From positions 62,001-126,000 of the forward strand of contig NCGN01000011.1 of NCBI GenBank assembly GCA_002281575.1: a stretch of DNA of 64,000 nt. The letters are read 5' to 3'. The DNA comes from Sphingobacteriia bacterium 28-36-52. Its GTDB lineage: Bacteria > Bacteroidota > Bacteroidia > Chitinophagales > Chitinophagaceae. The notes under the pieces are model-generated. The model ran no database searches and was not told where the DNA came from. It saw only the letters and a program-made list of their open reading frames with translations. The translations under genes were made by a program, and so were the position numbers. Of this stretch, positions 28,422 to 37,373 are shown piece after piece; positions within the stretch are counted from its first letter, which is position 1, and the number at the start of each line of letters is the position of its first letter.

Positions 28422-29777
28422 ATGAGCAATCTTTCGCCTCTCAATCTTCAAGTAAATACAGGGAATAAAGCCATCCTTCGTATTGCTTTGCCCATATCGG
28501 CATCTATTGTTGTTCCACAAATCAACTTTATTACCAACAATATTTTCTTAGGAGGATTGGGGCAGAAAGAATTAGGGATTGCGGGCATTACCGGCGTTTA
28601 TTACTTAATGTTTGCAGTGATTGGGAATGGATTGAACAATGGATTACAGGCTTTAATATCTAGAAGGGCTGGTGAAAATAGAATAGATGAAATTGGAATC
28701 CTCTTTTGGCATGGGGTAAGAATAGCTATGTTCTTTGCAGTCTTTGGCATCTTAACTACTTGGTTTGTTGCACCAATGGTATTGCAATGGTCTTTGCACG
28801 ATCAGGAAGGTATTGACATGGCAGTGCAGTTTTTGCATATTCGAATTTGGGGTTTGCCCCTACTCTATATTTATCAAATGCGCAATGCGTTATTGGTAGG
28901 AATTAATCAAAGCAAATTATTGGTACTAGGTACAGCTACAGAAGCCATCATCAATATCGTTTTTGACTATGGCTTAATATATGGCAAATTGGGTATGCCT
29001 AATTTAGGATTTAATGGAGCCGCTTATGCTTCCATTATTGCAGAAGGGGCTGGCTTATTGGCCGTTTTTTTGGTCATTCGATTTAATGGGATGAGTAAAA
29101 AAATTAATTTATTTAACAAAGTTGCTTATCAATTCTCTTATATCAAGCTCATATTAAATCAATCATATCCGCTTATACTGCAACATGTCATCAGTATCAT
29201 GAGCTGGGAATACTTTTATATTTTGATTGAACACCATGGTGCTAGAGACCTTGCGGTTTCTAATACCATGCGAAACCTATTTGGATTCTTTGGTTGTTTT
29301 ACCTGGGCATTTGCCGCCACCACCAATACCATGGTGAGCAACGTAATTGGACAGGGAAGAAAAGAAGAAGTAATTCCTTTAATTTATAGGATTCTTAAAT
29401 GGAGCATGGGCTTCGCTTGTATAGTATTTGTATTCTTAAATGTATTTCCAAGGGCATTCCTTGGCATATATGGACAAGGAGAAGACTTTATACAAGCTGG
29501 AATTCCTGTGCTAAGAGTAGTATCTGTAGCAATGATTATGATGTCGGCTGCAACAGTTTGGGTTAATGCAGTTACTGGAACAGGAAATTCTAAAATGAAT
29601 TTGTTTACAGAAGTAGCAACAATTATTTTTTACTTGGTTTACGTATACATCGTTTTAGAAAAAATGAACTTGCCCATCACATGGGGATGGGCAAGCGAAT
29701 GGTTGTATTGGTCCATTATGTTTATTCCTTCATTCTGGTATATCACCAGCAATCGTTGGAAAAAAATTAAAATCTAA
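28422..29777 (+). CDS. MATE family efflux transporter
   Basis: A 451-aa inner-membrane antiporter with about 12 hydrophobic segments in two homologous halves, of the NorM/DinF superfamily (RIALPISASIVVPQINFITNNIFLGGLG at the start, and RNLFGFFGCFTWAFAATTNTMVSNVIGQGRKEE in the second half). It would expel cationic or organic compounds using H+ or Na+; the substrate is not predictable. Monocistronic; its stop overlaps the convergent ACBP gene by 4 bp. Confidence 0.92.
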   Translation: MSNLSPLNLQVNTGNKAILRIALPISASIVVPQINFITNNIFLGGLGQKELGIAGITGVYYLMFAVIGNGLNNGLQALISRRAGENRIDEIGILFWHGVRIAMFFAVFGILTTWFVAPMVLQWSLHDQEGIDMAVQFLHIRIWGLPLLYIYQMRNALLVGINQSKLLVLGTATEAIINIVFDYGLIYGKLGMPNLGFNGAAYASIIAEGAGLLAVFLVIRFNGMSKKINLFNKVAYQFSYIKLILNQSYPLILQHVISIMSWEYFYILIEHHGARDLAVSNTMRNLFGFFGCFTWAFAATTNTMVSNVIGQGRKEEVIPLIYRILKWSMGFACIVFVFLNVFPRAFLGIYGQGEDFIQAGIPVLRVVSVAMIMMSAATVWVNAVTGTGNSKMNLFTEVATIIFYLVYVYIVLEKMNLPITWGWASEWLYWSIMFIPSFWYITSNRWKKIKI

Positions 29778-30031
29778 CCTTTTAATTGTTGCACTAAATC
29801 AATGTATTGCTGCATTGCATCATCCTTGGTAATACCCTGCAATTTTGCCCATGCTTCATGCTTAAACTTTGCAACAAAGTCGAACATATTGGCTGGACCA
29901 TCTTCTTTGTTATCGCCTTCGGTAGCTTGCTTGTACAATGAATACAGTTTTAACAAAGTTTCGTTATCTGGCTTTTCAGACAATGTTTTGCTGTTGGCAA
30001 CTGCTTCTAAAAATAAATCTTGTAAGCTCAT
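29774..30031 (-). CDS. Acyl-CoA-binding protein (ACBP)
   Basis: An 85-aa four-helix acyl-CoA-binding protein. The hallmark segments are LKLYSLYKQATEGD and KHEAWAKLQGITKDDAMQQYIDLV, with the conserved Tyr, Lys and Trp that contact CoA and the acyl chain. It would bind and buffer long-chain acyl-CoA in the cytosol. ACBP is patchy in bacteria but recurrent in Bacteroidota. It is last of a minus-strand cluster, 9 bp after the TPR gene. Confidence 0.92.
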   Translation of the reverse strand: MSLQDLFLEAVANSKTLSEKPDNETLLKLYSLYKQATEGDNKEDGPANMFDFVAKFKHEAWAKLQGITKDDAMQQYIDLVQQLKG

Positions 30032-30040
30032 ATGGTGGTT

Positions 30041-30802
30041 TTATTGTAATGATGCTAATAGTTTGGCGCCCTCTGCTTTTAAAGCAATATCGTTAAAAGA
30101 ACGATTGGGCATTTTAACCAACTTCTCTAATATTTCAATGGCTTTTGAGGGCTGTCTATTTTCTTTATATGCTTTAGCTAAATCTAATTGATTGGTAACA
30201 AAATAGGGCTCTAAGGTTCTAGATTTTTCCATATATAGTATGGCTTTTTCTAAATCCCCATTTGGCAAGCCTCCATAAAATAATTTTACCGCAGCTTTTT
30301 TAAGCCCAGACAAAGTAACCATTTCGTAATGCCATTTGCCTAATGTATAATTGGCTCTTGCATGATTGGAATTAATGCTTAATGCTTTGTCGGCGAATTC
30401 TTTTACGTCTTTCACAAACGCTACTATCTTTTTATTTTCTATATCTAAGTCGGTCATTTTACCAGAAACAGTTGCCATTGCATAATTGGCGTCGGCATTA
30501 TTGGGATCTGCTTTTAGTGCACGCTGCGCATAGGACATAGCCGATTCAAAATACAAACGTTTATTATTTTCATCCTTTTCTCTACCGCCTATGGCTATTT
30601 CCAATTCTGTTGCTTTAACCAAATATTTGATATTGTTGGGTTCTAGCATCAATATTTGTTTGTATTTGGCGAGTGCCTCTGGTTCTTTTAACTGACGTTC
30701 TATATTCTCAGCCTCTTTAGCTAATATAGCAATGTCTTGAGAAAAGGCAGCCCCAATCCAACTACAAAAAATCACAATAATAAAAGCAAATCTAATTTTC
30801 AT
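30041..30802 (-). CDS. Secreted tetratricopeptide-repeat protein
   Basis: A 253-aa protein with a signal peptide (MKIRFAFIIVIFCSWIGAAFSQ) and four or more TPR units (residues about 25-250; for example AMSYAQRALKADPNNADANYAMA and FADKALSINSNHARANYTLGKWHYE). The layout resembles the RMD/FIS-type TPR proteins of regulators of microtubule dynamics, but no function can be claimed. It overlaps the end of folB by 11 bp. Confidence 0.82.
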   Translation of the reverse strand: MKIRFAFIIVIFCSWIGAAFSQDIAILAKEAENIERQLKEPEALAKYKQILMLEPNNIKYLVKATELEIAIGGREKDENNKRLYFESAMSYAQRALKADPNNADANYAMATVSGKMTDLDIENKKIVAFVKDVKEFADKALSINSNHARANYTLGKWHYEMVTLSGLKKAAVKLFYGGLPNGDLEKAILYMEKSRTLEPYFVTNQLDLAKAYKENRQPSKAIEILEKLVKMPNRSFNDIALKAEGAKLLASLQ

Positions 30803-31166
30803 AATCGGCTCTATTCACTTTTAAAGAAACCCCTAAACTGCCCACAAACTGAGCAATGGGTGGTTTTAACTTATTAATAGAAATAACTACATAATCTGCA
30901 AGAGAAAACTGTGCCAAAATTTCGTTTGCAATTTCCGAAGCAATGGTTTCTAATAAAGGGGTTGCAACTTGCATGCGCTTTTTTACCAATTCATACACTA
31001 AAGCATAATTAATGGTGTCTGCTATACGTACAATGGGAAACTGAGTGGGTGTAAAACCCACTTCAATATTTATGATAAACTCATTACCCAATATCTGCTC
31101 TTCCTTGTATAATCCATGGAAAGCAAAAAAATGTAAATCATTTAAATGAATGCTTGCTTTGCTCAT
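30792..31166 (-). CDS. folB: Dihydroneopterin aldolase
   Basis: A 124-aa FolB that converts 7,8-dihydroneopterin to 6-hydroxymethyl-dihydropterin in folate synthesis. Family features: SIHLNDLHFFAFHGLYKEEQILGNEF (active-site Glu), a tyrosine in INYALVYELV, and the catalytic Lys in ISINKLKPP. It starts 3 bp after the trxB stop and overlaps the TPR gene. folP of the same pathway is at 51783. Confidence 0.92.
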   Translation of the reverse strand: MSKASIHLNDLHFFAFHGLYKEEQILGNEFIINIEVGFTPTQFPIVRIADTINYALVYELVKKRMQVATPLLETIASEIANEILAQFSLADYVVISINKLKPPIAQFVGSLGVSLKVNRADYEN

Positions 31167-31169
31167 GTT

Positions 31170-32114
31170 TTAGTGCCCTATAGAAGTTAAATATCGTTCG
31201 GCATCTAAAGCAGCCATGCAGCCACTGCCTGCTGCTGTAACAGCTTGACGATAGTTTTTATCTTGCACATCACCTGCAGCAAAAACCCCTGCCACATTGG
31301 TTTTGGTGGTACCTGGCACCGTTAAGATATAGCCTGTTTCGTCCATATCTACAAAGTCTTTAAAAATGGTACTATTGGGCTGATGACCAATTGCCACAAA
31401 GAATGCACTTACTGGAATTTCTTGTGTGTCGCCCGTTTTATTATTCTTAATACGAACTGCTTCTACTTTTTTGTCTCCTAAAATCTCATCTGTTTCTGAA
31501 TTCCAATACACTTTAATATTAGGAGAATTCAATACGCGGTCTTGCATCACTTTACTTGCACGCATTTGATCTCTCCGAACAATCATATGCACTTGCGTAC
31601 AAAGCTTGCTTAAGTAAATGGCTTCCTCCGCGGCAGTATCTCCTGCACCAACAATAGCAACTTCTTTTCCTTTGAAGAAAAAACCATCACAAACTGCACA
31701 GGCACTTACACCATATCCATTCAATCTTTCTTCGCTTGGGATGCCCAACCATTTAGCAGAAGCCCCTGTACTAATAATAACAGTATCTGCATGAATCTCT
31801 TTTTCTTCATCAATCCAAACCTTATGCGGGGTACTGCTGAAGTCTACTTTAGTTGCCAATCCATAACGAATATCGGCCCCCATTCTGCTGGCTTGTTTTT
31901 CAAAATGCACCATCATTTCAGGTCCTTGAATACCTTCTGGGTAGCCAGGATAATTCTCTACTTCTGTGGTAATAGTAAGCTGCCCACCAGGTTGAATCCC
32001 TTGGTATAAAACGGGTTTCATATTTGCTCTTGCTGCATAAATTGCTGCAGTATAACCAGCAGGCCCTGACCCTATAATCAAAACCGATACTTTCTCTATT
32101 GTTCTTTGTTCCAT
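31170..32114 (-). CDS. trxB: Thioredoxin-disulfide reductase
   Basis: A 314-aa FAD/NADPH enzyme that reduces thioredoxin. It has the FAD motif IIGSGPAGYTAAIYAAR, the redox-active CAVC in SACAVCDGFFF, the NADPH-binding VGAGDTAAEEA, and the C-terminal FAAGDVQDKNYRQAVTAAGSG. The CAVC variant of CATC retains both cysteines. It leads a minus-strand cluster trxB-folB-TPR-ACBP. Confidence 0.97.
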   Translation of the reverse strand: MEQRTIEKVSVLIIGSGPAGYTAAIYAARANMKPVLYQGIQPGGQLTITTEVENYPGYPEGIQGPEMMVHFEKQASRMGADIRYGLATKVDFSSTPHKVWIDEEKEIHADTVIISTGASAKWLGIPSEERLNGYGVSACAVCDGFFFKGKEVAIVGAGDTAAEEAIYLSKLCTQVHMIVRRDQMRASKVMQDRVLNSPNIKVYWNSETDEILGDKKVEAVRIKNNKTGDTQEIPVSAFFVAIGHQPNSTIFKDFVDMDETGYILTVPGTTKTNVAGVFAAGDVQDKNYRQAVTAAGSGCMAALDAERYLTSIGH

Positions 32115-32123
32115 AATGTTGAA

Positions 32124-32999
32124 TTAATCTTTACAAATGTAAGTTTTGTATTGAGAACCATATCCACAAAAAGCACCCAAAGCTCCGTTGCTGATATTGC
32201 CTTTAACTACCCCTGGCGAAGAGAATGGATTTCCAATTGATTGGAAGGCAAACTCCCATGTTCGCCAAAATGTATAGGAAGCTTTATCTATATTGGCTAA
32301 CTTAACGGTTACCGTATCTCCTATTTTAAAAAAGCCATAGTTCTCTCTTTCAAATGGTTGGTTTTTATCTACGCCCTTATCAATGTCTATATTGTATGTT
32401 TTACCATCTATGATGGCGTCGTCAAATGCGCTATTAAAGCCAGGAAAAAATGGTTGGTTATTCACTTTGGTAAAGTATCGAATATAATTGCCCAAGCCTG
32501 GTGGATCAATAATGCGAGCCATCAAAACCCTAAAGCTATCGGTATTGGGCCTATTGGCCACTCGCTTAGACCAGAGACTGTCAATGGTTTTAGTAATTAA
32601 TGGTATAGTTGTAGTTGATTGATATTGTTGTCCTTGGTGTTCAATGCTTAATTGGTAAGTTTTACCTGTTTCACCCAACATGGGATCATTTAGCGGTGTT
32701 GTATAAAAAACATAACGACCACCCTGTGGGAATCGCAATTCGTTTACTTGTAGCGTAACCGTTTTAGTTCCATTGTTAATTTGCACTTTTGCATCCTTAA
32801 TAAAAGAGGCAAATAATGTTGCAGTATCAATAGTAGAAAAATAGTTGAGAGAGGTAGATAGCACTACAATGGGGGCTTGTCCATTTTCAATTTCAGCATC
32901 CACCACCATTTTGGCTTGGTTTTGGGCGGGCTCAATTTGAATATCTTTTTCACAAGCCATCAAAAACAATATCCCTAATATTATCGTTACTCTGCGCAT
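32124..32999 (-). CDS. DUF4249 family lipoprotein
   Basis: A 291-aa lipoprotein (lipobox LMAC, Cys16) of the DUF4249 family: QNQAKMVVDAEIENGQAPIVVLSTSLNYF followed by the Ig-like strand-rich body and a C-terminal TFWRTWEFAFQSIGNPFSSP. In Bacteroidota such proteins usually sit beside a TonB-dependent receptor with a carboxypeptidase-like domain. Here none is adjacent, so it is an orphan. Function unknown. Confidence 0.85.
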   Translation of the reverse strand: MRRVTIILGILFLMACEKDIQIEPAQNQAKMVVDAEIENGQAPIVVLSTSLNYFSTIDTATLFASFIKDAKVQINNGTKTVTLQVNELRFPQGGRYVFYTTPLNDPMLGETGKTYQLSIEHQGQQYQSTTTIPLITKTIDSLWSKRVANRPNTDSFRVLMARIIDPPGLGNYIRYFTKVNNQPFFPGFNSAFDDAIIDGKTYNIDIDKGVDKNQPFERENYGFFKIGDTVTVKLANIDKASYTFWRTWEFAFQSIGNPFSSPGVVKGNISNGALGAFCGYGSQYKTYICKD

Positions 33000-33031
33000 G
33001 TTACTATAACAACGTTTCGGAAAAAAAGATT

Positions 33032-33060
33032 AAAAAAAACGCCCCGATTTTTTCGGAGCG
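33032..33060 (-). terminator. Second intrinsic terminator after rpoD
   Basis: On the minus strand CGCTCCGA pairs with TCGGGGCG (8 bp, one G-T), loop of 5 A, followed by eight T. It separates rpoD from the DUF4249 gene. Confidence 0.85.
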
Positions 33061-33065
33061 CTTTC

Positions 33066-33101
33066 AAAAAAATGGCCTCTCGAATATCCCTATTCGGAGG
33101 C
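33066..33101 (-). terminator. First intrinsic terminator after rpoD
   Basis: On the minus strand GCCTCCGAATA pairs with TATTCG-A-GAGGC (11 bp with one bulge), loop GGGA, followed by CA and seven T. It begins 8 bp beyond the rpoD stop. Confidence 0.8.
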
Positions 33102-33108
33102 TGAAATA

Positions 33109-33966
33109 TTAACCCAAATATGCTTTAAGTGCATTGCTGTAACGTGCTTTTTGTAAACGCTTTATAGCTCGCTCTTTAATTTGTCTAATTCTTTCTTTAG
33201 TAAGGTCGTACTTCATCCCTATTTGTTCAATAGTAACTCCATTCTCGCCATCCAATCCAAAATAAGCATTCACAATTTCGGCTTCTCTTGGGCTGAGCGA
33301 TTTTAATACGCGACGAATTTCTTCTCTTAATGAATCTTTCATTACATCTTCATCGGTGTCGTCAGAGCCTTCCAATAAGTCTCCCATTGCCACATCTTCT
33401 GCCTCGTGCACAGGAGCGTCCAAAGAAGTGTGTCTGGTATTACTTTGGAAAATATTGTTAATTTCTGTTTCGCTCATTTCTAGAATCTCTGCCAACTCTT
33501 CAGTAGAAGGTTCGCGTTCATGCTCTTGCTCAAATGCCATGTAAGCTTTATTGGCCTTATTGTAAGTACCAATTTTATTTTGTGGCAAACGCACCAAACG
33601 ACCTTGTTCTGCTAATGCTTGTAAAATAGATTGACGAATCCACCATACTGCATAAGAAATGAATTTGAAACCCTTGGTTTCATCAAAACGTTGAGCAGCT
33701 TTAATTAAACCTAAGTTTCCTTCGTTAATAAGGTCACTCAATGATAAACCTTGATGTTGGTATTGTTTTGCTACAGAAACTACGAAACGCAAGTTGGCTT
33801 GCACCAATTTATCCAACGCTCTTTGATCACCCATTTTAATCTTCTGCGCCAAAGTAGTTTCCTCTTCGGGGTTGATCATTGGAATTTTGGAAATCTCTTG
33901 TAAATACTTCTCTACTGCTTGCGAATCTCTGTTGGTAATCTGGGTTGCGATCTTGAGTTGCCTCAT
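33109..33966 (-). CDS. rpoD: Primary RNA polymerase sigma factor, short Bacteroidota type
   Basis: The housekeeping sigma factor, 285 aa, lacking the long N-terminal region 1.1 of proteobacterial sigma-70, as is usual in this phylum. Region 1.2 begins near DSQAVEKYLQEISKIPMI; region 2 has SDLINEGNLGLIKAAQRFDE and FISYAVWWIRQSILQAL; region 4 has LSPREAEIVNAYFG and LTKERIRQIKERAIKRLQ. It would recognise the -33 TTG/-7 TAnnTTTG promoters seen across this window. Two tandem terminators follow. Confidence 0.96.
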   Translation of the reverse strand: MRQLKIATQITNRDSQAVEKYLQEISKIPMINPEEETTLAQKIKMGDQRALDKLVQANLRFVVSVAKQYQHQGLSLSDLINEGNLGLIKAAQRFDETKGFKFISYAVWWIRQSILQALAEQGRLVRLPQNKIGTYNKANKAYMAFEQEHEREPSTEELAEILEMSETEINNIFQSNTRHTSLDAPVHEAEDVAMGDLLEGSDDTDEDVMKDSLREEIRRVLKSLSPREAEIVNAYFGLDGENGVTIEQIGMKYDLTKERIRQIKERAIKRLQKARYSNALKAYLG

Positions 33967-34060
33967 GTTGTACTGTTGCTTTTTTAGATAACGAGTATAA
34001 TACCCAATTTGTTATAAAACCACACAAAAAGGTATAATTCTCCAAAACTTACGGAAACTA

Positions 34061-34068
34061 CAAAGATA
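34061..34068 (-). promoter_or_regulatory. -7 element upstream of rpoD
   Basis: TATCTTTG on the minus strand is a perfect match to TAnnTTTG and gives a leader of about 90 nt. No TTG lies at the usual -33 spacing. Nothing else is recognised between 33967 and 34154. Confidence 0.45.
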
Positions 34069-34154
34069 CGATTTTACAATGAAATTCAGTCTTTTAAGTG
34101 TAAAAAACTTGGTAATTCAATGAAAATCAAGCTTATTTGTGCAAATTGCTGATT

Positions 34155-35171
34155 ATGATAGATTTTAGATCGGATACAGTTACTAAACCAACAGCCCCAA
34201 TGTTAGCAGCCATGCATGCTGCGCCAGTGGGTGATGATGTTTTTGGAGAAGACCCTAGTATAAATGAGTTAGAGCAATACAGTGCTGAGTTATTTGGGAT
34301 GGAATCAGCTCTCTTCTGTCCAAGCGGAACCATGACCAATCAAATTGCCATACGCTGTCATACCCAACCTGGTGACGAAGTAATTTGCGATGCCCTCTCC
34401 CATGTATACTTATACGAAGGGGGTGGAATTGCCTCTAATTCAGGGGCGTCGGTTCAATTATTACAAGGCAATTTTGGCCGTTTAACTGCCAACCAAGTAG
34501 CTGCGGCTATTAACAATAAAGACGATGTGCACAGACCTTTAAGCCGGTTGGTAAGTTTAGAAAACACTGCCAATAGAGGAGGCGGAACTTGCTATAATTT
34601 CAATGATATTCAATTAATTAAAGAAGTTTGCTTAAATAATAATTTAAGTTTACACTTAGACGGCGCACGCTTATTTAATGCAATAGTAGCCAAGAAAGAA
34701 AGTCCAGAACAATATGGAAAAGTATTTGACTCCATTTCGGTTTGTTTAAGCAAGGGTTTGGGCGCACCTGTTGGAAGTGTGCTACTGGGAACCAAGGAAT
34801 TTGTAAGAAAAGCCAGAAGAACCAGAAAGGTTTTTGGGGGTGGAATGAGACAGGCTGGTTATTTAGCAGCAGGCGCTTTATATGCCCTCCGCCACCAAGT
34901 AACCAGACTGGAGCAAGACCATGCACATGCGGCACTTATTGTGGAGGCATTAAAGAAAAAAGACTTTGTAGGCTTGATTCCACCAGTGGAAACCAATATT
35001 ATTCTATTTGAAGTGAAAGGACGATTCACCGCAAAAGAATTAGTTGGAATACTAGCAAGCAAAGGCATATTAACCATAGCAATGAGCCCTACACAGGTTA
35101 GAATTGTTACGCATTTAGACATTACTGAAGAAATGGTGAAGCAAACCATTAGGGAGATTGAATCCCTTTAG
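34155..35171 (+). CDS. ltaE: Low-specificity L-threonine aldolase
   Basis: A PLP-dependent enzyme that splits threonine or allo-threonine into glycine and acetaldehyde. The start MIDFRSDTVTKPTAPMLAAM is the family signature, followed by GDDVFGEDPSINELE. The PLP lysine is in SVCLSKGLGAPVGS. From the ATG at 34155 the protein is 338 aa; a TTG 18 bp upstream adds six residues without family support. Confidence 0.95.
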   Translation: MIDFRSDTVTKPTAPMLAAMHAAPVGDDVFGEDPSINELEQYSAELFGMESALFCPSGTMTNQIAIRCHTQPGDEVICDALSHVYLYEGGGIASNSGASVQLLQGNFGRLTANQVAAAINNKDDVHRPLSRLVSLENTANRGGGTCYNFNDIQLIKEVCLNNNLSLHLDGARLFNAIVAKKESPEQYGKVFDSISVCLSKGLGAPVGSVLLGTKEFVRKARRTRKVFGGGMRQAGYLAAGALYALRHQVTRLEQDHAHAALIVEALKKKDFVGLIPPVETNIILFEVKGRFTAKELVGILASKGILTIAMSPTQVRIVTHLDITEEMVKQTIREIESL

Positions 35172-35172
35172 G

Positions 35173-35180
35173 TAACTTTA
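35173..35180 (+). promoter_or_regulatory. Possible -7 element for pgi
   Basis: TAACTTTA followed by TGCCCC lies 34 bp before the pgi ATG at 35215 and just after the ltaE stop. It resembles the element at 15268. Confidence 0.3.
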
Positions 35181-35214
35181 TGCCCCAAAAATTGAACTGC
35201 TGATATAACAAAAT

Positions 35215-36882
35215 ATGCTACCGAGAATTAATCCTACAACAACACAAGCCTGGTTTTTACTAAAGAAACATTACGAAGACGAGATGAGCAGAAGGCATAT
35301 GAGAGACCTTTTTGCAGCAGATCCAGAAAGATTTCAAAAATTTTCGCTTTGTTTAGACAATTTGGTTTTTGATTACTCAAAAAATATTATCAACCCAAGA
35401 ACCATGCAACTCCTGTTGCAATTGGCTGAAGAATGCAAGCTAACAGATGCTATTCACGATCAATTTGCAGGTATAAAAATTAATGAAACCGAAAACCGTT
35501 CTGTATTGCATACTGCGCTTAGGAATTTTTCGGACACCCCTATTTTGGTAGATGGAAAAGACATTATGCCCAAAATAAAAAAAGTGCAGGCTCAAATGGC
35601 TGCATTTTGCAAAACCATTCATAGTGGAGATTGGAAAGGTTATACCGGAAAACCAATCAAGTATATTGTCAATATTGGTATTGGAGGCAGTGATTTGGGT
35701 CCAGTTATGGTTACGGAAGCGCTAAAACCGTATTGGGTAGAAGGTATTCAAACTTATTTTATTAGTAATGTAGATGGCACACATATAGCGGAAACCTTAA
35801 AAAAAGTAAATGCAGAAGAAACCTTGTTTTTAGTTGCATCTAAAACTTTCACTACACAAGAAACCATGACCAATGCCCACACGGCAAGAAACTGGTTTTT
35901 AGAATTTGCCAAAGAAGAAGCTCATATTGCTAAACATTTTGCGGCATTAAGTACCAATGAAAAAGCAGTTACAGCATTTGGTATAGACAAAGCCAATATG
36001 TTTGAATTTTGGGATTGGGTTGGTGGCAGGTATTCTTTATGGAGTGCTATTGGGTTGTCTATTGCATTGACCATTGGATACGACCATTTCGACAATTTAC
36101 TAAAAGGGGCATACAAAGCAGATGAGCATTTCAGAACAGAAAAACACAATAAAAATATCCCAGTAATTATGGCTTTATTGGGCATTTGGTACACCAATTT
36201 TTTTGGAGCACAAAGTGAAGCCATTTTGCCTTATGATCAATACATGCATCGATTTGCAGCGTATTTTCAACAAGGAAATATGGAAAGCAATGGTAAGAGT
36301 ATCGATAGAAATGGGAACCCTGTTAACTATGCTACTGGGCCAGTTATTTGGGGAGAACCAGGCACCAATGGACAACATGCATTTTATCAATTGATTCACC
36401 AAGGCACTCCATTGATTCCTTGTGATTTTATTGCACCTGCCCTTTCACAGAATCCAATTGGCGACCACCATGTAAAATTGATGTCTAACTTTTTTGCACA
36501 AACAGAAGCATTAATGAATGGCAAGAGTGAGAATGAAGTGAAAGTGGAATTAATGAAAGCCAATAAAAAAGAAGACGACATAAAAAAGCTGAGTCCTTTT
36601 AAAGTATTTGCAGGCAATAAACCAACCAATTCCATTTTAGTTAAGCAAATTGATCCAACTACGCTTGGGTTATTAATTGCATTATATGAGCATAAAATAT
36701 TTGTACAGGGCGTACTTTGGAATATTTTTAGTTACGACCAATGGGGAGTAGAATTAGGCAAAGAATTAGCCAATAAAATTTTACCAGAATTAACCAGTGA
36801 AACCCCTGTAAATGAACATGATGCTTCTACCAATGGGTTAATCAATAGCTTTAAAGAATTTAGAAAAGCAGCACAAGCATAA
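35215..36882 (+). CDS. pgi: Glucose-6-phosphate isomerase
   Basis: Interconverts glucose-6-phosphate and fructose-6-phosphate in glycolysis. The 555-aa length fits the long bacterial/eukaryotic form. Visible are [16 protein letters not shown] (phosphate binding), [13 protein letters not shown], the signature [15 protein letters not shown], and the C-terminal [13 protein letters not shown] with the catalytic Lys. The acetyltransferase gene follows after 1 bp. Confidence 0.97.
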   Translation: MLPRINPTTTQAWFLLKKHYEDEMSRRHMRDLFAADPERFQKFSLCLDNLVFDYSKNIINPRTMQLLLQLAEECKLTDAIHDQFAGIKINETENRSVLHTALRNFSDTPILVDGKDIMPKIKKVQAQMAAFCKTIHSGDWKGYTGKPIKYIVNIGIGGSDLGPVMVTEALKPYWVEGIQTYFISNVDGTHIAETLKKVNAEETLFLVASKTFTTQETMTNAHTARNWFLEFAKEEAHIAKHFAALSTNEKAVTAFGIDKANMFEFWDWVGGRYSLWSAIGLSIALTIGYDHFDNLLKGAYKADEHFRTEKHNKNIPVIMALLGIWYTNFFGAQSEAILPYDQYMHRFAAYFQQGNMESNGKSIDRNGNPVNYATGPVIWGEPGTNGQHAFYQLIHQGTPLIPCDFIAPALSQNPIGDHHVKLMSNFFAQTEALMNGKSENEVKVELMKANKKEDDIKKLSPFKVFAGNKPTNSILVKQIDPTTLGLLIALYEHKIFVQGVLWNIFSYDQWGVELGKELANKILPELTSETPVNEHDASTNGLINSFKEFRKAAQA

Positions 36883-36883
36883 T

Positions 36884-37372
36884 ATGGAGAATATTATTAT
36901 TAGACCAATTGAACCAGCAGACAATAAAGCCATTGCAACCATTATTAGAACAGCATTAACTGAATTTGGAGCAAATAAACCAGGAACTGTATTTTACGAC
37001 GACACTACCGACCATTTATATGAACTCTTTAAAGCAGAACCCCAAAGTGGTTATTTTATTGCATTACAAAACGGCGTAATTTTAGGTGGAGCTGGCTACT
37101 ATCCTACCGAAGGATTGCCAGTAGGTACTTGTGAATTGGTAAAAATGTATTTAAATGCTGCAGCTCGTGGCATGGGCTTAGGTAGAAAAATGATTGACTT
37201 TGTATTAGCTGCTGCAAAGCAAAAAGGCTATACTCAAGTATATTTAGAAACCATGCCAGAATTAAAGAAAGCAGTAAAAGTGTACGAACAGTTTGGCTTT
37301 ACCTATCTAAATGGGCCAATGGGAAATTCAGGACACAATGGTTGTGATATCTGGATGATTCGGCCGCTTTAA
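36884..37372 (+). CDS. GNAT family N-acetyltransferase
   Basis: A 162-aa acetyl-CoA-dependent acyltransferase. The acetyl-CoA-binding stretch is AARGMGLGRKMIDFVLAAAKQKG, and YLETMPELKKAVKVYEQFGF is typical of the C-terminal half. The substrate is not predictable. Almost touching pgi, it is probably cotranscribed. It converges with the PorP gene with 1 bp between stops. Confidence 0.88.
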   Translation: MENIIIRPIEPADNKAIATIIRTALTEFGANKPGTVFYDDTTDHLYELFKAEPQSGYFIALQNGVILGGAGYYPTEGLPVGTCELVKMYLNAAARGMGLGRKMIDFVLAAAKQKGYTQVYLETMPELKKAVKVYEQFGFTYLNGPMGNSGHNGCDIWMIRPL

Positions 37373-37373
37373 G

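Noticed and set aside
31670..31710. CAVC active site of thioredoxin reductase as a defect
   Set aside because: Both cysteines are kept and the Val variant is found in functional enzymes.
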